From Sorangium sp025924095 (GTDB lineage: Bacteria > Myxococcota_A > Polyangia > Polyangiales > Polyangiaceae): DNA of 64,000 nt. Below are positions 33,575 through 41,694 of this stretch, piece after piece. The number at the start of each line of letters is the position of its first letter. The stretch's first letter is position 1. The notes below the pieces were generated by a model. That model was not told the origin of the DNA, did not search any database, and saw nothing but the letters and a program-made list of their open reading frames with translations. Position numbers and translations under genes: made by a program. Location of the stretch: NCBI RefSeq assembly GCF_051521505.1, contig NZ_CP150356.1:1364001-1428000 (forward strand), written 5' to 3'.

Positions 33575-35446
33575 TCAGGCGTCGAGCAGGACGACACCGA
33601 GGATGGGCGCCGGCCGGAGCTGGTCGATGGCCTGGCGGATCGCCTTGCGGGTCGACTTCTTGACCAGCGACGTCAGGAGCACGCCGTCCACCGAGTCGCC
33701 GATCACGTTCATGTCCATGCTGCCGAGCACGGGCGGCGTGTCGATGACGATGTACGAGTAGCCCGCGCGCTTGAGGCTCTCGATCGCGGTCGAGAACGCC
33801 ACCGAGTCGAGGATCGGCGGCCGCTCGGTGCGCGGATCGACGGCCAGGATGTGGACGGGCGTCTGGACGGAGAGCCTCGGGTCGGGCGACCTGCCGCCCA
33901 TCGGCGCCGCGTTCCGGTCCGACAGATCGATGCCGTCGTCGCCGGGCGCCACGGCGGGCGCCGGCGCCGCCTGGTCGACGACGACCCAGGGGGCGAACCG
34001 GTCGGAGGCGTGCCGCTGGAGCTGCTCCGTGAAACAGCTCGGGGGCTCGAACCGCAGCGCCTTCGCGATGCCGGGCTTGCGGATGTTCGCCTCGATGAGG
34101 AGGATCTTCCCGCGGACGGTCTCGCGGAGGGCGAGCGCGAGGTTGATGGCGCACGACGTCTTGCCCTCGCCCGGCCCGGCGCTCGTCACGGCGATCGTGG
34201 TCCCGGAGCCCGACGGCAGCTTGCGCCGGAGCGTCCGGTAGGCGTCGGCCTGGGGCGAGTACGGCGCGTGGATCATCACGATGTTCGCATCCACGGCGTC
34301 CGGCAGCGGAAGCGGGCGGACGGTGACCTCGCCCGGGCCGCCCAGGGGCTCCGCCGGGAGCAGCCCGGCGCTCTCCGGCGCGCCGGGCAGCGAGCGCATG
34401 TGCTCGATGTGCAGCGACGGCGGCTCCTCGAACGTCGGGTCCAGCGACTGCAGCTTCGCGTCCACGGCCTGTTGCGCCGGGGTCGACACAACGCGGTTGA
34501 ACATGAGCGACGGCGGCGAGGAGAACGCGGCGGTGCCCGAGCGCTCCAGCGGCCTCTCGGGCGGCGGCTGCTGTTGCTGTTGCCGTGGCGGCGGCGGCAC
34601 CTCGCGCACCGTCACCTCGCGCGCCGTCACCTCGCGCGGCACCACGCGATCGAAGACGAGCGACGGCGGCGAGCGGAAGGTCGCGCTGAACGCGCGCTCC
34701 AGCGGCGGCGCGCCCGCAGGAGGCCCGGCCGCGTTGCGGACGCCCGCGTCGCGCGCCGGCGGCGCGATGACCCGATCGATCGGCCCCGGCAGCGCCGGCG
34801 AGCTCGCCGCCCCCGGGCCGCTGGACACGAGCCCGGGGCTGCTCAGCGTGGCGCTCAGGTCCACGACGCGCGTCACCACCGGGCCCGCGAAGTGCCGCTC
34901 GGGGCCGGGCGGCAGCGCCGGCGCAGGCGCGCCGTGCATCGCCGGGTGGCCCTGGGGCGCGCCGCGCGGATCGCCGTGCTCCCCGGACAGCCCCGCCAGG
35001 AACATCGCCGCGGCCTGCGGCGGCCCCTTGATCGGCGCCTGCATGCCGGGATGGCCCCCCGGCATCGGCGCGGCGCCGAGGCGCAGCCCCATCCCGTGCG
35101 GGGGCTGGTGGCCCATGTGCGGCAGGTCCTGGCGGATGGTCGGTGAGTCGAACGCGGCGCTCGGGTCCTCGTGGCTGGAGCTCGGGCGCTCCGCCGCGAC
35201 CACGTCCTCGGCGTCGTTCGCGAGGCGCAGGACGCGGGCGATCATCTCCTCGCGCACGTCCGGATCCGGCGCGATCGAGCGCCAGTTGCCGACCACGTTG
35301 CGGAGCCGGCGCGCCTCGATGACGAGCGCGCGGACCCGCGCGGTCTGCTCCGCGCGACTCAGGAAGTCGCAGACCTGATCGAGCGCCCGCTCCAGGGAAG
35401 CGACCGGCGGGGGCTTTCCCGGCTCAGCTCCGCCCGCTTCAGCCAC
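33575..35446 (-). CDS. BY-kinase/CpsD-CapB-like ATPase with long Pro-rich N-terminus
   Basis: 623 residues. The first roughly 370 are mostly low-complexity Pro/Gly/Ala/Arg sequence, with a short Gln run and REVTAREVTVREV repeats. Residues about 400-623 form the bacterial tyrosine-kinase P-loop domain: Walker A TSAGPGEGKTSCAINLAL, Walker A-prime LLIEANIRKPG (Glu where Asp is usual), and Walker B YIVIDTPPV. The C-terminus ends ILGVVLLDA with no Tyr cluster, the normal autophosphorylation target. The adjacent gene supplies the membrane co-polymerase, so this is the split Wzc arrangement. GTG 35446 overlaps the upstream stop and follows GAGGG; longer frames would run far back into the neighbour. 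Confidence 0.82.
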   Translation of the reverse strand: MAEAGGAEPGKPPPVASLERALDQVCDFLSRAEQTARVRALVIEARRLRNVVGNWRSIAPDPDVREEMIARVLRLANDAEDVVAAERPSSSHEDPSAAFDSPTIRQDLPHMGHQPPHGMGLRLGAAPMPGGHPGMQAPIKGPPQAAAMFLAGLSGEHGDPRGAPQGHPAMHGAPAPALPPGPERHFAGPVVTRVVDLSATLSSPGLVSSGPGAASSPALPGPIDRVIAPPARDAGVRNAAGPPAGAPPLERAFSATFRSPPSLVFDRVVPREVTAREVTVREVPPPPRQQQQQPPPERPLERSGTAAFSSPPSLMFNRVVSTPAQQAVDAKLQSLDPTFEEPPSLHIEHMRSLPGAPESAGLLPAEPLGGPGEVTVRPLPLPDAVDANIVMIHAPYSPQADAYRTLRRKLPSGSGTTIAVTSAGPGEGKTSCAINLALALRETVRGKILLIEANIRKPGIAKALRFEPPSCFTEQLQRHASDRFAPWVVVDQAAPAPAVAPGDDGIDLSDRNAAPMGGRSPDPRLSVQTPVHILAVDPRTERPPILDSVAFSTAIESLKRAGYSYIVIDTPPVLGSMDMNVIGDSVDGVLLTSLVKKSTRKAIRQAIDQLRPAPILGVVLLDA

Positions 35447-36989
35447 GGCGCCCTCGGGACCCGCGCGCGGCGGCGGGCACGACGACGAGCACCGGAGCGA
35501 GCGCCATTCGATCGATATCTTCCATGTCGTAAACCCGATCGTCGAGCACGATGCCACGCGCCGCTGCGGCGGCGATCCCGGCCGCAACGGACACGAAGAG
35601 CCCCGCGACGGCGAGGATCAGCCGCGACGGGCTCGAGGGAGCGCTCGGCCTGTACGCCGGATCGAGCACCTCGATCTGCGCCGAGTAGCCGCCCTGCTCC
35701 GAGCTCGCGGCCATCTCCGCGCGGAACGACTTGCCCTCGAGGTCGGCGAGCCGCTGCTGCGCCCGCACCTTCTCGCGGCTGAGCCGCGACCAGTCGGTCT
35801 CGGTGTTGATGATCGCCTTCGCCGTCTCGCTCGCGTCGGCCGCGGTCCCTATCTTCGCGCCCCTGCGCGCCGCGATCTCCCGCTCGATCTTGGCGAGCTG
35901 GGCCCTGATCTTCGCCTTCTCGGCCTCGTCGGTCGCGGGGACCTCCATCACGGGCTCCGGCGCGGGAGGCAGGAGGAGCGCCGCCTCGGCGCGCCGCAGC
36001 GCCGCCTCGGCGTTGCTCACGCGGGCGGCCGCGGCCCGGACATCGGGGTGCTGCTCGGTGAAGCGGGACTGCTTGTCGCCCAGATCCCGCCGCGCGGTCG
36101 CGAGCTCTTGCTCCGCCTGATCCCTCTGCCGGACGAGCGCGGGGGAGGGCACCCCCGTGGCGCTCGGCGCCACCTGCTCCGGCTTGCCGGTGAGCCGGCT
36201 GCGCAGGCGGGGTACCTGCCGCTCGAGGGCCTCCAGCGTCGGGTCGGTGGTGGTGGAGCGGCGCTCCCGCTCGCGGATGGCGGCGCCGCCTTGCGCGCCG
36301 CCGGCCGTGTTCTGCTCGGCGGCGAACTCGGGGTGCTCGGCCAGGAACGCGGCGAGCTCGGTCTCGGCCTTCTCGACGTCCTGCTCGGCGCGCTTCAGCT
36401 CGGCGTCGAGGAACTCGTTCGTCAGCTTCGCCTGCGACCTGCGCATGCGCGTCGTCTCCTCGACGAGGATGTCGGCGAGCCGCTGCGTCACCTCCTGCGC
36501 CTGCTCGCGGGTCTCGCCTTCGGCAGAGATCGCGAAGGTGTCGGTCGAGCGGGCCTTGAAGGTGATCTTGAGGCGGAGCCGGTCGACCGCGTCGACCATG
36601 CCCCGCTTCTCGAGGACCTCGGGGAAGAGGCTGAACTCGGTCACGACCTTCTCGAGGTTGGAGCGCGCGAGCAGCGTCTCCTTCAGCCGCGCGGAGAGGG
36701 TGCGGAGCGGGTCGGGCCCGTCCGGCCCGAGGTACGTCGCCTTCACGCCCTCCCGGTAGAAGATCACCGTCTCGGAGCGGTACGCGGGCTTCCTCGACTG
36801 CACGACGAGCACCGTGAACCCGATCCCCGCGAGCGCCACGAGCACCGCCACGTACCAGTGCGCGAGGGTCCGGTTGATCATCGCGCTGATGCTGGGCGGC
36901 TGCGGGCCCCCAGGTCGCGCCGTTGCATCGACGGGAAGCGCCCCGAGCGCCTCCTGGGGCGGGTTAGGCCCGGAGGTCTGCTGGTTCAT
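35439..36989 (-). CDS. Polysaccharide co-polymerase (Wzz/Wzc N-terminal-like)
   Basis: 516 residues with two membrane helices (about 45-65 and 465-490) around a large periplasmic coiled-coil region (about 165-440, rich in Glu/Ala/Arg heptads). The N-terminal Wzz domain has SRKPAYRSETVIFYREG. The motif before the second helix, YRPSAPSSPSRLILAVAG, matches the Pro-rich PCP signature. The cytoplasmic tail (DDRVYDMEDIDRMALAPVLVVVPAA) probably docks the kinase-like ATPase encoded next, whose GTG overlaps this gene's end. PCP proteins set chain length and link Wzy polymerisation to the OPX exporter. ATG 36989 is used; AAAGAAG precedes it. Confidence 0.86.
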   Translation of the reverse strand: MNQQTSGPNPPQEALGALPVDATARPGGPQPPSISAMINRTLAHWYVAVLVALAGIGFTVLVVQSRKPAYRSETVIFYREGVKATYLGPDGPDPLRTLSARLKETLLARSNLEKVVTEFSLFPEVLEKRGMVDAVDRLRLKITFKARSTDTFAISAEGETREQAQEVTQRLADILVEETTRMRRSQAKLTNEFLDAELKRAEQDVEKAETELAAFLAEHPEFAAEQNTAGGAQGGAAIRERERRSTTTDPTLEALERQVPRLRSRLTGKPEQVAPSATGVPSPALVRQRDQAEQELATARRDLGDKQSRFTEQHPDVRAAAARVSNAEAALRRAEAALLLPPAPEPVMEVPATDEAEKAKIRAQLAKIEREIAARRGAKIGTAADASETAKAIINTETDWSRLSREKVRAQQRLADLEGKSFRAEMAASSEQGGYSAQIEVLDPAYRPSAPSSPSRLILAVAGLFVSVAAGIAAAAARGIVLDDRVYDMEDIDRMALAPVLVVVPAAARGSRGRRG

Positions 36990-37290
36990 CTTCTTTGTCC
37001 ATATTCCGCGCTCCTTGAAGGTTGCGTTGCCCTTGCTCCGCCCGACCCGGAGAACGCGCACCCCAGTCCGGCAGACGGCTGCCTATGGTAGACGTGCGAC
37101 GCCCGGGCGCCAGCTTGTTGCACGCGGCCTGTGCTCACCGCGTGCTAGCTCACGCCCATCACGCCCCCGGCGCACGCAGGGAGCGGCGTGGCCACGGCCC
37201 CGGTCGCAGCGGCGCTCCCGGCGCTCCCGTCGCGGCGCGCCGCCGCGGACGCTATCGCCGGGCCGGCGGCGCGCGCGCCGCCCCCGAGCG
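36990..37290. promoter_or_regulatory. 301-bp gap upstream of the co-polymerase gene
   Basis: This lies between the STAS gene (ends 37291) and the co-polymerase gene on the minus strand and is a likely site for the promoter of the co-polymerase/kinase/barrel operon. On the minus strand TACCAT (37090-37085) could be a -10, with CTGGCG 17 bases upstream as a poor -35. The part nearest the STAS gene is very GC-rich (GGCGGCGCGCGCGCCGCC near 37267) and could form a hairpin after the STAS stop. No gene is visible. Confidence 0.3.
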
Positions 37291-37590
37291 TCACGTGGGG
37301 AACACCCGATCGAGGCGCAGCAGGCGGAAGATGGCGCGCGGCTGATCCCGGAGCCCCACGATGCGCACCTGGCCGCCGTTGGCTCGTACCCGCTTGAACA
37401 GCGAGACGATGACGCCGACGCCGGAGCTGTCGATCAGCCGGAGCGACGAGAGCTCGAGCGTGATGTTCTGCCGGCTCTCGGCCACCAGCTCGTCCACCAA
37501 CGTCCTGAACTCCGGTGCGGTCACCGCGTCGAGGGTCCCCTCGAACTGCACAACCGTCTCACTGCCGTTATCGGTCCGCGTATAGCTCAT
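37291..37590 (-). CDS. STAS-domain anti-sigma-factor antagonist (RsbV/SpoIIAA-like)
   Basis: 99 residues, a full STAS domain: VVQFEGTLDAVTAPEFRTLVDEL, ITLELSSLRLIDSSGVGVIVSLFKRVRANGGQVRIVG. The conserved phosphorylatable Ser lies in LIDSSGVG. Such antagonists, when unphosphorylated, bind and neutralise an anti-sigma HATPase kinase; phosphatases of the RsbU type reactivate them. The upstream HATPase gene overlaps it by four bases (ATGA), and an RsbU-like phosphatase sits at 30340, so a full partner-switching set is present. The target (sigma factor, enzyme or EPS machinery) is not encoded next door. Confidence 0.9.
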   Translation of the reverse strand: MSYTRTDNGSETVVQFEGTLDAVTAPEFRTLVDELVAESRQNITLELSSLRLIDSSGVGVIVSLFKRVRANGGQVRIVGLRDQPRAIFRLLRLDRVFPT

Positions 37591-38174
37591 TGGATTTTGA
37601 TTCCCCCTGCGGCGCGGGCTGCGCCCAAGCGGGAGACGCTCCGCATTCGAAAACTGCTCGTCCGATGCCCCGTCGCTCCGGCGAAATCGGCGTCGGAATG
37701 CTCTTGTTCGCTGCTGCCTTCACTGTCGTCGCCGGCGATGCATGAGCTGCCCTCCCGCCGCTTCACCAGGCGGAGGACATTCGGGCTGCCAGGACAGTAA
37801 TCGACCTCATCCATGAATGACTTGATGATGAAGAGCCCCATCCCGGACTCGGGAAGGTCGTCGATGGGAGGGTTGTCGATGGCCGCGGGATCGAAGCTGC
37901 AACCCGTGTCCATCAAGCGGATGATGATGCCGTCCGCGTCGGATTCGATCTCAATGTCGACGTCGCCCGGCGGCCCATCGCGGTATCCGTGAATGGCGAT
38001 GTTGTTGAACGCCTCGCCGAACGCCGAGACCGTCTGGTCCTCGAACTCCTCCTGGGTCATGCCGGGCGATCCGCCTTCGACCCTCCCAGGCGTGGCCATC
38101 TTGCATGCGGCCGCCACCACGCGGAGGGCGAGGTGGCGATAGGTCAACGAACCTGGTACGCGGAGTCGGATCAC
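37587..38174 (-). CDS. HATPase anti-sigma kinase-like protein (RsbW/SpoIIAB type)
   Basis: About 195 residues. The GHKL ATP-binding domain has an N-box EAFNNIAIHGYRDG, a G1 box IIIRLMDTGCSFDP and a G2-like ESGMGLFIIKSFMDEV. A roughly 45-residue polar C-terminal tail (Ser/Glu/Arg-rich) extends beyond the usual RsbW length. It probably phosphorylates the STAS protein encoded by the overlapping downstream gene and binds a target when not engaged. GTG 38174 follows GGAGG by seven bases and is preferred over the TTG at 38180. Its divergent neighbour, 65 bp away, is the initiating sugar transferase. Confidence 0.85.
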   Translation of the reverse strand: MIRLRVPGSLTYRHLALRVVAAACKMATPGRVEGGSPGMTQEEFEDQTVSAFGEAFNNIAIHGYRDGPPGDVDIEIESDADGIIIRLMDTGCSFDPAAIDNPPIDDLPESGMGLFIIKSFMDEVDYCPGSPNVLRLVKRREGSSCIAGDDSEGSSEQEHSDADFAGATGHRTSSFRMRSVSRLGAARAAGGIKIQ

Positions 38175-38239
38175 GCCCAAACCTCCATCCGAGCTTGTAC
38201 CCTACCACGTTCTCGACTATGGGAGCCACAAGGTAAACA

Positions 38240-38971
38240 GTGACACCTGGCGTTCGTGTAGCGAAACGTGCGATCGACCTCGCGGGCTCGCTCGTGGGTC
38301 TCACGCTGACCCTCCCGCTCTACCCCTTCATCGGCGCGGCCATCTATCTCGAGTCGCCCGGGCCGATCTTCTATTTGCAGCGCCGCGCCGGGATGCTCAT
38401 CGGCACGGAAGTGCGGGACGGCGTCTGCTACCCGCGGTTCGTCGAATTCCATATGCGCAAGTTCCGTTCCATGCGCGTGGATGCCGAGAAGATGACCGGG
38501 CCCGTGCTCGCCCAGCAGGATGACCCGCGCATCACGCGCGTCGGCCGCTTCCTGCGCAAGACGCGCCTCGACGAGATCCCGCAGTTCTGGAGCGTGCTCA
38601 TGGGCGACATGAGCATCGTGGGGCCGCGCCCCGAGCGGCCGGAGCTGCTTGTCAACCTGGCGCTCGCCATTCCCTTCTTCGAGGAGCGGATGCGCGACAT
38701 CAAGCCGGGCATCACGGGGCTCGCGCAGGTGTCGCTGGGCTACACCGGCCGCGCCCCGGCGGAGAGCGAGGTCGCCGCCTTCGAGGCGACGCTGACGAAC
38801 CCGTTCGGCCTCGAGGAGGCGGAAGGGGCCGAGGCCGACGACATGCGGATGAAGCTGCTCTTCGATCTCGCGTACGCCGCCTCGCTCGAGAAGCTCTCGA
38901 CGTTCCTGCAGATGGAGCTCTCGATCATCCTGAAGACGCCGCTCGTGATGGTCCTCGGCCTCGGGCGCTGA
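38240..38971 (+). CDS. Initiating sugar transferase (polyprenyl-phosphate glycosyl-1-phosphate transferase)
   Basis: 243 residues of the Bacterial_transf family, short form without the N-terminal five-helix module of WcaJ/WbaP. A re-entrant hydrophobic N-terminus (AKRAIDLAGSLVGLTLTLPLYPFIGAAIYLESPGP) is followed by the catalytic region HMRKFRSMRVDAEK, KTRLDEIPQFWSVLMGDMSIVGPRPERPE and IKPGITGLAQV. It should load the first sugar phosphate onto undecaprenyl phosphate, starting repeat-unit synthesis. An acidic insert (ATLTNPFGLEEAEGAEADD) sits near the C-terminus. It starts with GTG, and its promoter presumably lies in the 65-bp gap shared with the HATPase gene. Confidence 0.9.
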   Translation: MTPGVRVAKRAIDLAGSLVGLTLTLPLYPFIGAAIYLESPGPIFYLQRRAGMLIGTEVRDGVCYPRFVEFHMRKFRSMRVDAEKMTGPVLAQQDDPRITRVGRFLRKTRLDEIPQFWSVLMGDMSIVGPRPERPELLVNLALAIPFFEERMRDIKPGITGLAQVSLGYTGRAPAESEVAAFEATLTNPFGLEEAEGAEADDMRMKLLFDLAYAASLEKLSTFLQMELSIILKTPLVMVLGLGR

Positions 38972-39065
38972 GCAGGCGTCGCGCGCCCCGCACCCCGGCG
39001 CCCGCGTGGCGGGCGCCCGAGCTCTGCGCACCAGCGATCCCCGGCGGGATTTCGGGCGCACGGAG

Positions 39066-40442
39066 CTAGCCCCTCCTGCTGAGCACGACGATCACGAGCA
39101 TCACGACGACGTCGGCCAGGATGAGCCGGTACACGTCGCGCTTCTCGAGCCGGATCGAGAAGTTCGGGTCGACGCTCCTGATGGCGCAATACAGCGCGCC
39201 GGCGAGGCCGAAGTAGATCCAGAGCACGTAGTGGTAGGTGAAGGAGAGGAAGAAGATCCCGACCATCATCCCGCAGAACCCGGCCATGATCGCCATGGAC
39301 CAGGCGCGGATCATCGCGAACTGGGCGCCGTGCTCGTACCGCTTGAGCGCGACAAGCGAGATCTTCAGCGTGAGATAGATCATCGCCGTCCACGCGAACA
39401 TCCCGAGCGGGCCGAGCTCCGAGAGCGCGAGCAGGTACGCGTTGTGCGCCGTGAGCCAGTGGTGCTCCGTGAACTGGCGGTAGCCCGCGCCGATCAGCGG
39501 GAACATCCGGTAGATCAGGAGGCCCTCGGAGAGGATCTCCGTGCGCTCGTTCGCCGACTCGTCCGCCTCGCCGCCGCCGCGGCCGCCGAGGAGCATGAGC
39601 GGCGCCGCGAAGACCGCGCCGAAGACCGCGCCGCGGAGGCCGTACTTCTTGACGAAGTAGACGCCCAGCACCGTCGCGAAGACGAGCTGGCCGCCCCGCG
39701 ACTGCGTGAGGATGATCGCGGTCGCGATCACGAGCAGCGAGGCGAGGACCAGGAGCGCTCGCATGAACGAGCGCTTCTGCTCGAACAGGGCGAAGCTGAA
39801 CGGCAGCACGATGCCCGACGTGAGCGCGAGCTCGTTCGGATCCTGGAGCACGCCGCGCCAGCGCACGCGGCCGTTGATCGTCGATGTCTTGAAGAGGCCG
39901 ACGCGCTCGCACAGGTACTCGGCCTCGGGATCGGCGCCCGGCCCCTCGCGGCAGTCCACGCGCATCTCGCAGGGCCGGCCGTCGGGGATGCCCGCCTCTC
40001 CGCGCGAGCCGCCGATGGTCTGCGTCATCGCGAGGCACTGAAACGATGAGAACCCCTGGTGCACCGCGACGCCCGCGACGAAGAGGCCCATCACGAGCAC
40101 CGTGGTCGCGAGCTTCTGGAAGCCCCTGAAGCCGTCGGGGCTGTGCCCGATCAGGAAGAAGAGTACGAACGTCACGCTGATCGCGACGAAGTTCGCGGAG
40201 AAATCGCCGGGATTCCGCAGGCCGAGCGTGATCACGCACCAGATGTAGACGACGATGGCCCACCGGAGCTGCGGGGTCGCCTTCAGCCGGACCTTGCCCA
40301 TGGCGAGGTCGAGGCCCATGCCCATGAAGGAGAGGGCGAACCAGAGGTACAGGAACGGCAGGCTCTCGAAGCGCTCGTCCCATTCCTGGGGCCTGCCGTA
40401 GATGAAGATGATGAGAAGGATGACCCCGGGGAGCGCGAGCAT
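39066..40442 (-). CDS. Wzy-like polysaccharide polymerase / O-antigen ligase family protein
   Basis: 458 residues with about 11-12 membrane helices. A large periplasmic loop (about 130-200, with Cys residues: SFQCLAMTQ, RPCEMRVDC, AEYLCERV) precedes RWRGVLQDPNELALTSG, a Wzy_C/O-antigen-ligase-type motif. Another loop has ERTEILSEGLLIYRMFPLIGAGYRQFTEHHWLTAHNAYLLALSELG, which includes the conserved H-N-x-Y-L pattern of this family. It should polymerise repeat units flipped by Wzx. The four loop cysteines might form disulfides. It is oppositely oriented to the initiating transferase and is preceded by the SGNH-like gene on the same strand. Confidence 0.85.
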   Translation of the reverse strand: MLALPGVILLIIFIYGRPQEWDERFESLPFLYLWFALSFMGMGLDLAMGKVRLKATPQLRWAIVVYIWCVITLGLRNPGDFSANFVAISVTFVLFFLIGHSPDGFRGFQKLATTVLVMGLFVAGVAVHQGFSSFQCLAMTQTIGGSRGEAGIPDGRPCEMRVDCREGPGADPEAEYLCERVGLFKTSTINGRVRWRGVLQDPNELALTSGIVLPFSFALFEQKRSFMRALLVLASLLVIATAIILTQSRGGQLVFATVLGVYFVKKYGLRGAVFGAVFAAPLMLLGGRGGGEADESANERTEILSEGLLIYRMFPLIGAGYRQFTEHHWLTAHNAYLLALSELGPLGMFAWTAMIYLTLKISLVALKRYEHGAQFAMIRAWSMAIMAGFCGMMVGIFFLSFTYHYVLWIYFGLAGALYCAIRSVDPNFSIRLEKRDVYRLILADVVVMLVIVVLSRRG

Positions 40443-40571
40443 GACGAGGGTCCTCAGCGAAGACGCGGTTCGGGTGAAGAAGGACGTTCCGGAGAATCGC
40501 GGCCCGCGTCAAGCAACTTGCGCTCGCTCCTCCCGGCGACATCGGTCGCCGCGCTCACCGCGTTCTCGACG

Positions 40572-41537
40572 TTACGTGCTGAGGCCCATGCGGCGCACGG
40601 CCTGGTTCAGGAACGGCACGAGCTCGTCCGCGGTCCTCTCGTTGCCCTCGCGCGAGGGGTGGTTGTCGGTGTTCCCCTCCGAGCCGAACAGGGAGAAGTT
40701 GGACTCGCCCTTGTTCGTGAGCACATCGTAGTAGTCGAAGACAACGACGTTCTTCTCCGCATAGCCGCTGAGCCAGCCGTCGGGCGACTTGACCCAGTTG
40801 TTGAACGAGCGGGCGAGGTCGGCCTGGCGCTGCGCGACCTCGGCCTCGGACGGCTTGCCGAGGATCTGCTTCGCGGTCCACTTCCAGGCGGGCTCCTTCG
40901 AGCGCTTGAGGACGTTGGCGGGGGCGGTGACGTAGACGAACAGCGTGTCCTTCCGCTTCGCGAGGTCGGGCAGGAGCGACGCCAGCGTGGCCTTCGCGTT
41001 CCAGACGGTGAGCTCCGGGCCGGCCGGGTTGCCGGGGGCGGCGCCCTCGCCGACGAAGCGGTTGTTGGGATAACAGGACTTGAAGACGACGATCCGGTTC
41101 ACCACGCCGTCCGGGTGCATCTCGTCGTTCAGCGCGACCCGGAGCACCTTGTCCATCTTGTCGCGGAACTTGGGCGCCCAGTCGAAGAGGTCGGTGTTCT
41201 CGCCGATCTCGCTGCCGTAGGAGGCCTCGTGGACGCGGTAGCCGTGCTCCGTGAGCTTCTTCTTGAGGCCCCCTCCGTTCGGGTGCGCCTCGTAGACGCA
41301 CGACGCCTTCTCCTTCTCGGCGCCTGGGTCCGTGAGCAGCTGGCCACCGCAGGAGTGATGGATGAACAGGAGATCGAGCGGGGTGTCGGGCCGGGCGCTC
41401 GAGAAGCCCGACAGATCGATCGCGCTGGCCTTCGCGATCGGGCCGGTCGCCGCGGGGGCCTTGCCCTCGATGGGGATGAACAGGGCGCCCAGCGCGACGA
41501 GGAATGCGCCGGCTGAGACGAGGTGCTTCTTGCTCAT
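40572..41537 (-). CDS. Exported SGNH/GDSL-like hydrolase
   Basis: 321 residues. A signal peptide or anchor (VSAGAFLVALGALFIPIEGKAPAA) is followed by an SGNH-like fold. LDLLFIHHSCGGQLL is the modified block I, where His-His-Ser replaces Gly-Asp-Ser. VVFKSCYPNNRF, FVYVTAPANVL and the final DNHPSREGNERTADELVPFL provide the Asp-x-x-His-type end motif. Related proteins O-acetylate or deacetylate exopolysaccharides in the periplasm. Ser in HHSCGG and His in NHPS are the candidate catalytic residues. It lies 129 bp upstream of the Wzy-like gene and downstream of the heparinase-like gene on the same strand. Confidence 0.68.
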   Translation of the reverse strand: MSKKHLVSAGAFLVALGALFIPIEGKAPAATGPIAKASAIDLSGFSSARPDTPLDLLFIHHSCGGQLLTDPGAEKEKASCVYEAHPNGGGLKKKLTEHGYRVHEASYGSEIGENTDLFDWAPKFRDKMDKVLRVALNDEMHPDGVVNRIVVFKSCYPNNRFVGEGAAPGNPAGPELTVWNAKATLASLLPDLAKRKDTLFVYVTAPANVLKRSKEPAWKWTAKQILGKPSEAEVAQRQADLARSFNNWVKSPDGWLSGYAEKNVVVFDYYDVLTNKGESNFSLFGSEGNTDNHPSREGNERTADELVPFLNQAVRRMGLST

Positions 41538-41694
41538 GACATCTCCGTGGCGGATGCGGGCAGGGAACCTGAATTATCGCAGCGCGCCGCGCCGAGGACA
41601 AGCCGGCCGGGAGCCGCTCCTCCGCCCGCGCGCCTCGCTCCTCCGCCCGCGCGCGGGGCCACCCAGGTCCACCGCGGGCGGCAGGGCGAGCGGC

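Noticed and set aside
36990..37290. Sigma-54 promoter for the co-polymerase operon
   Set aside because: No TGGCAC-N5-TTGC match with correct spacing could be found on the minus strand.
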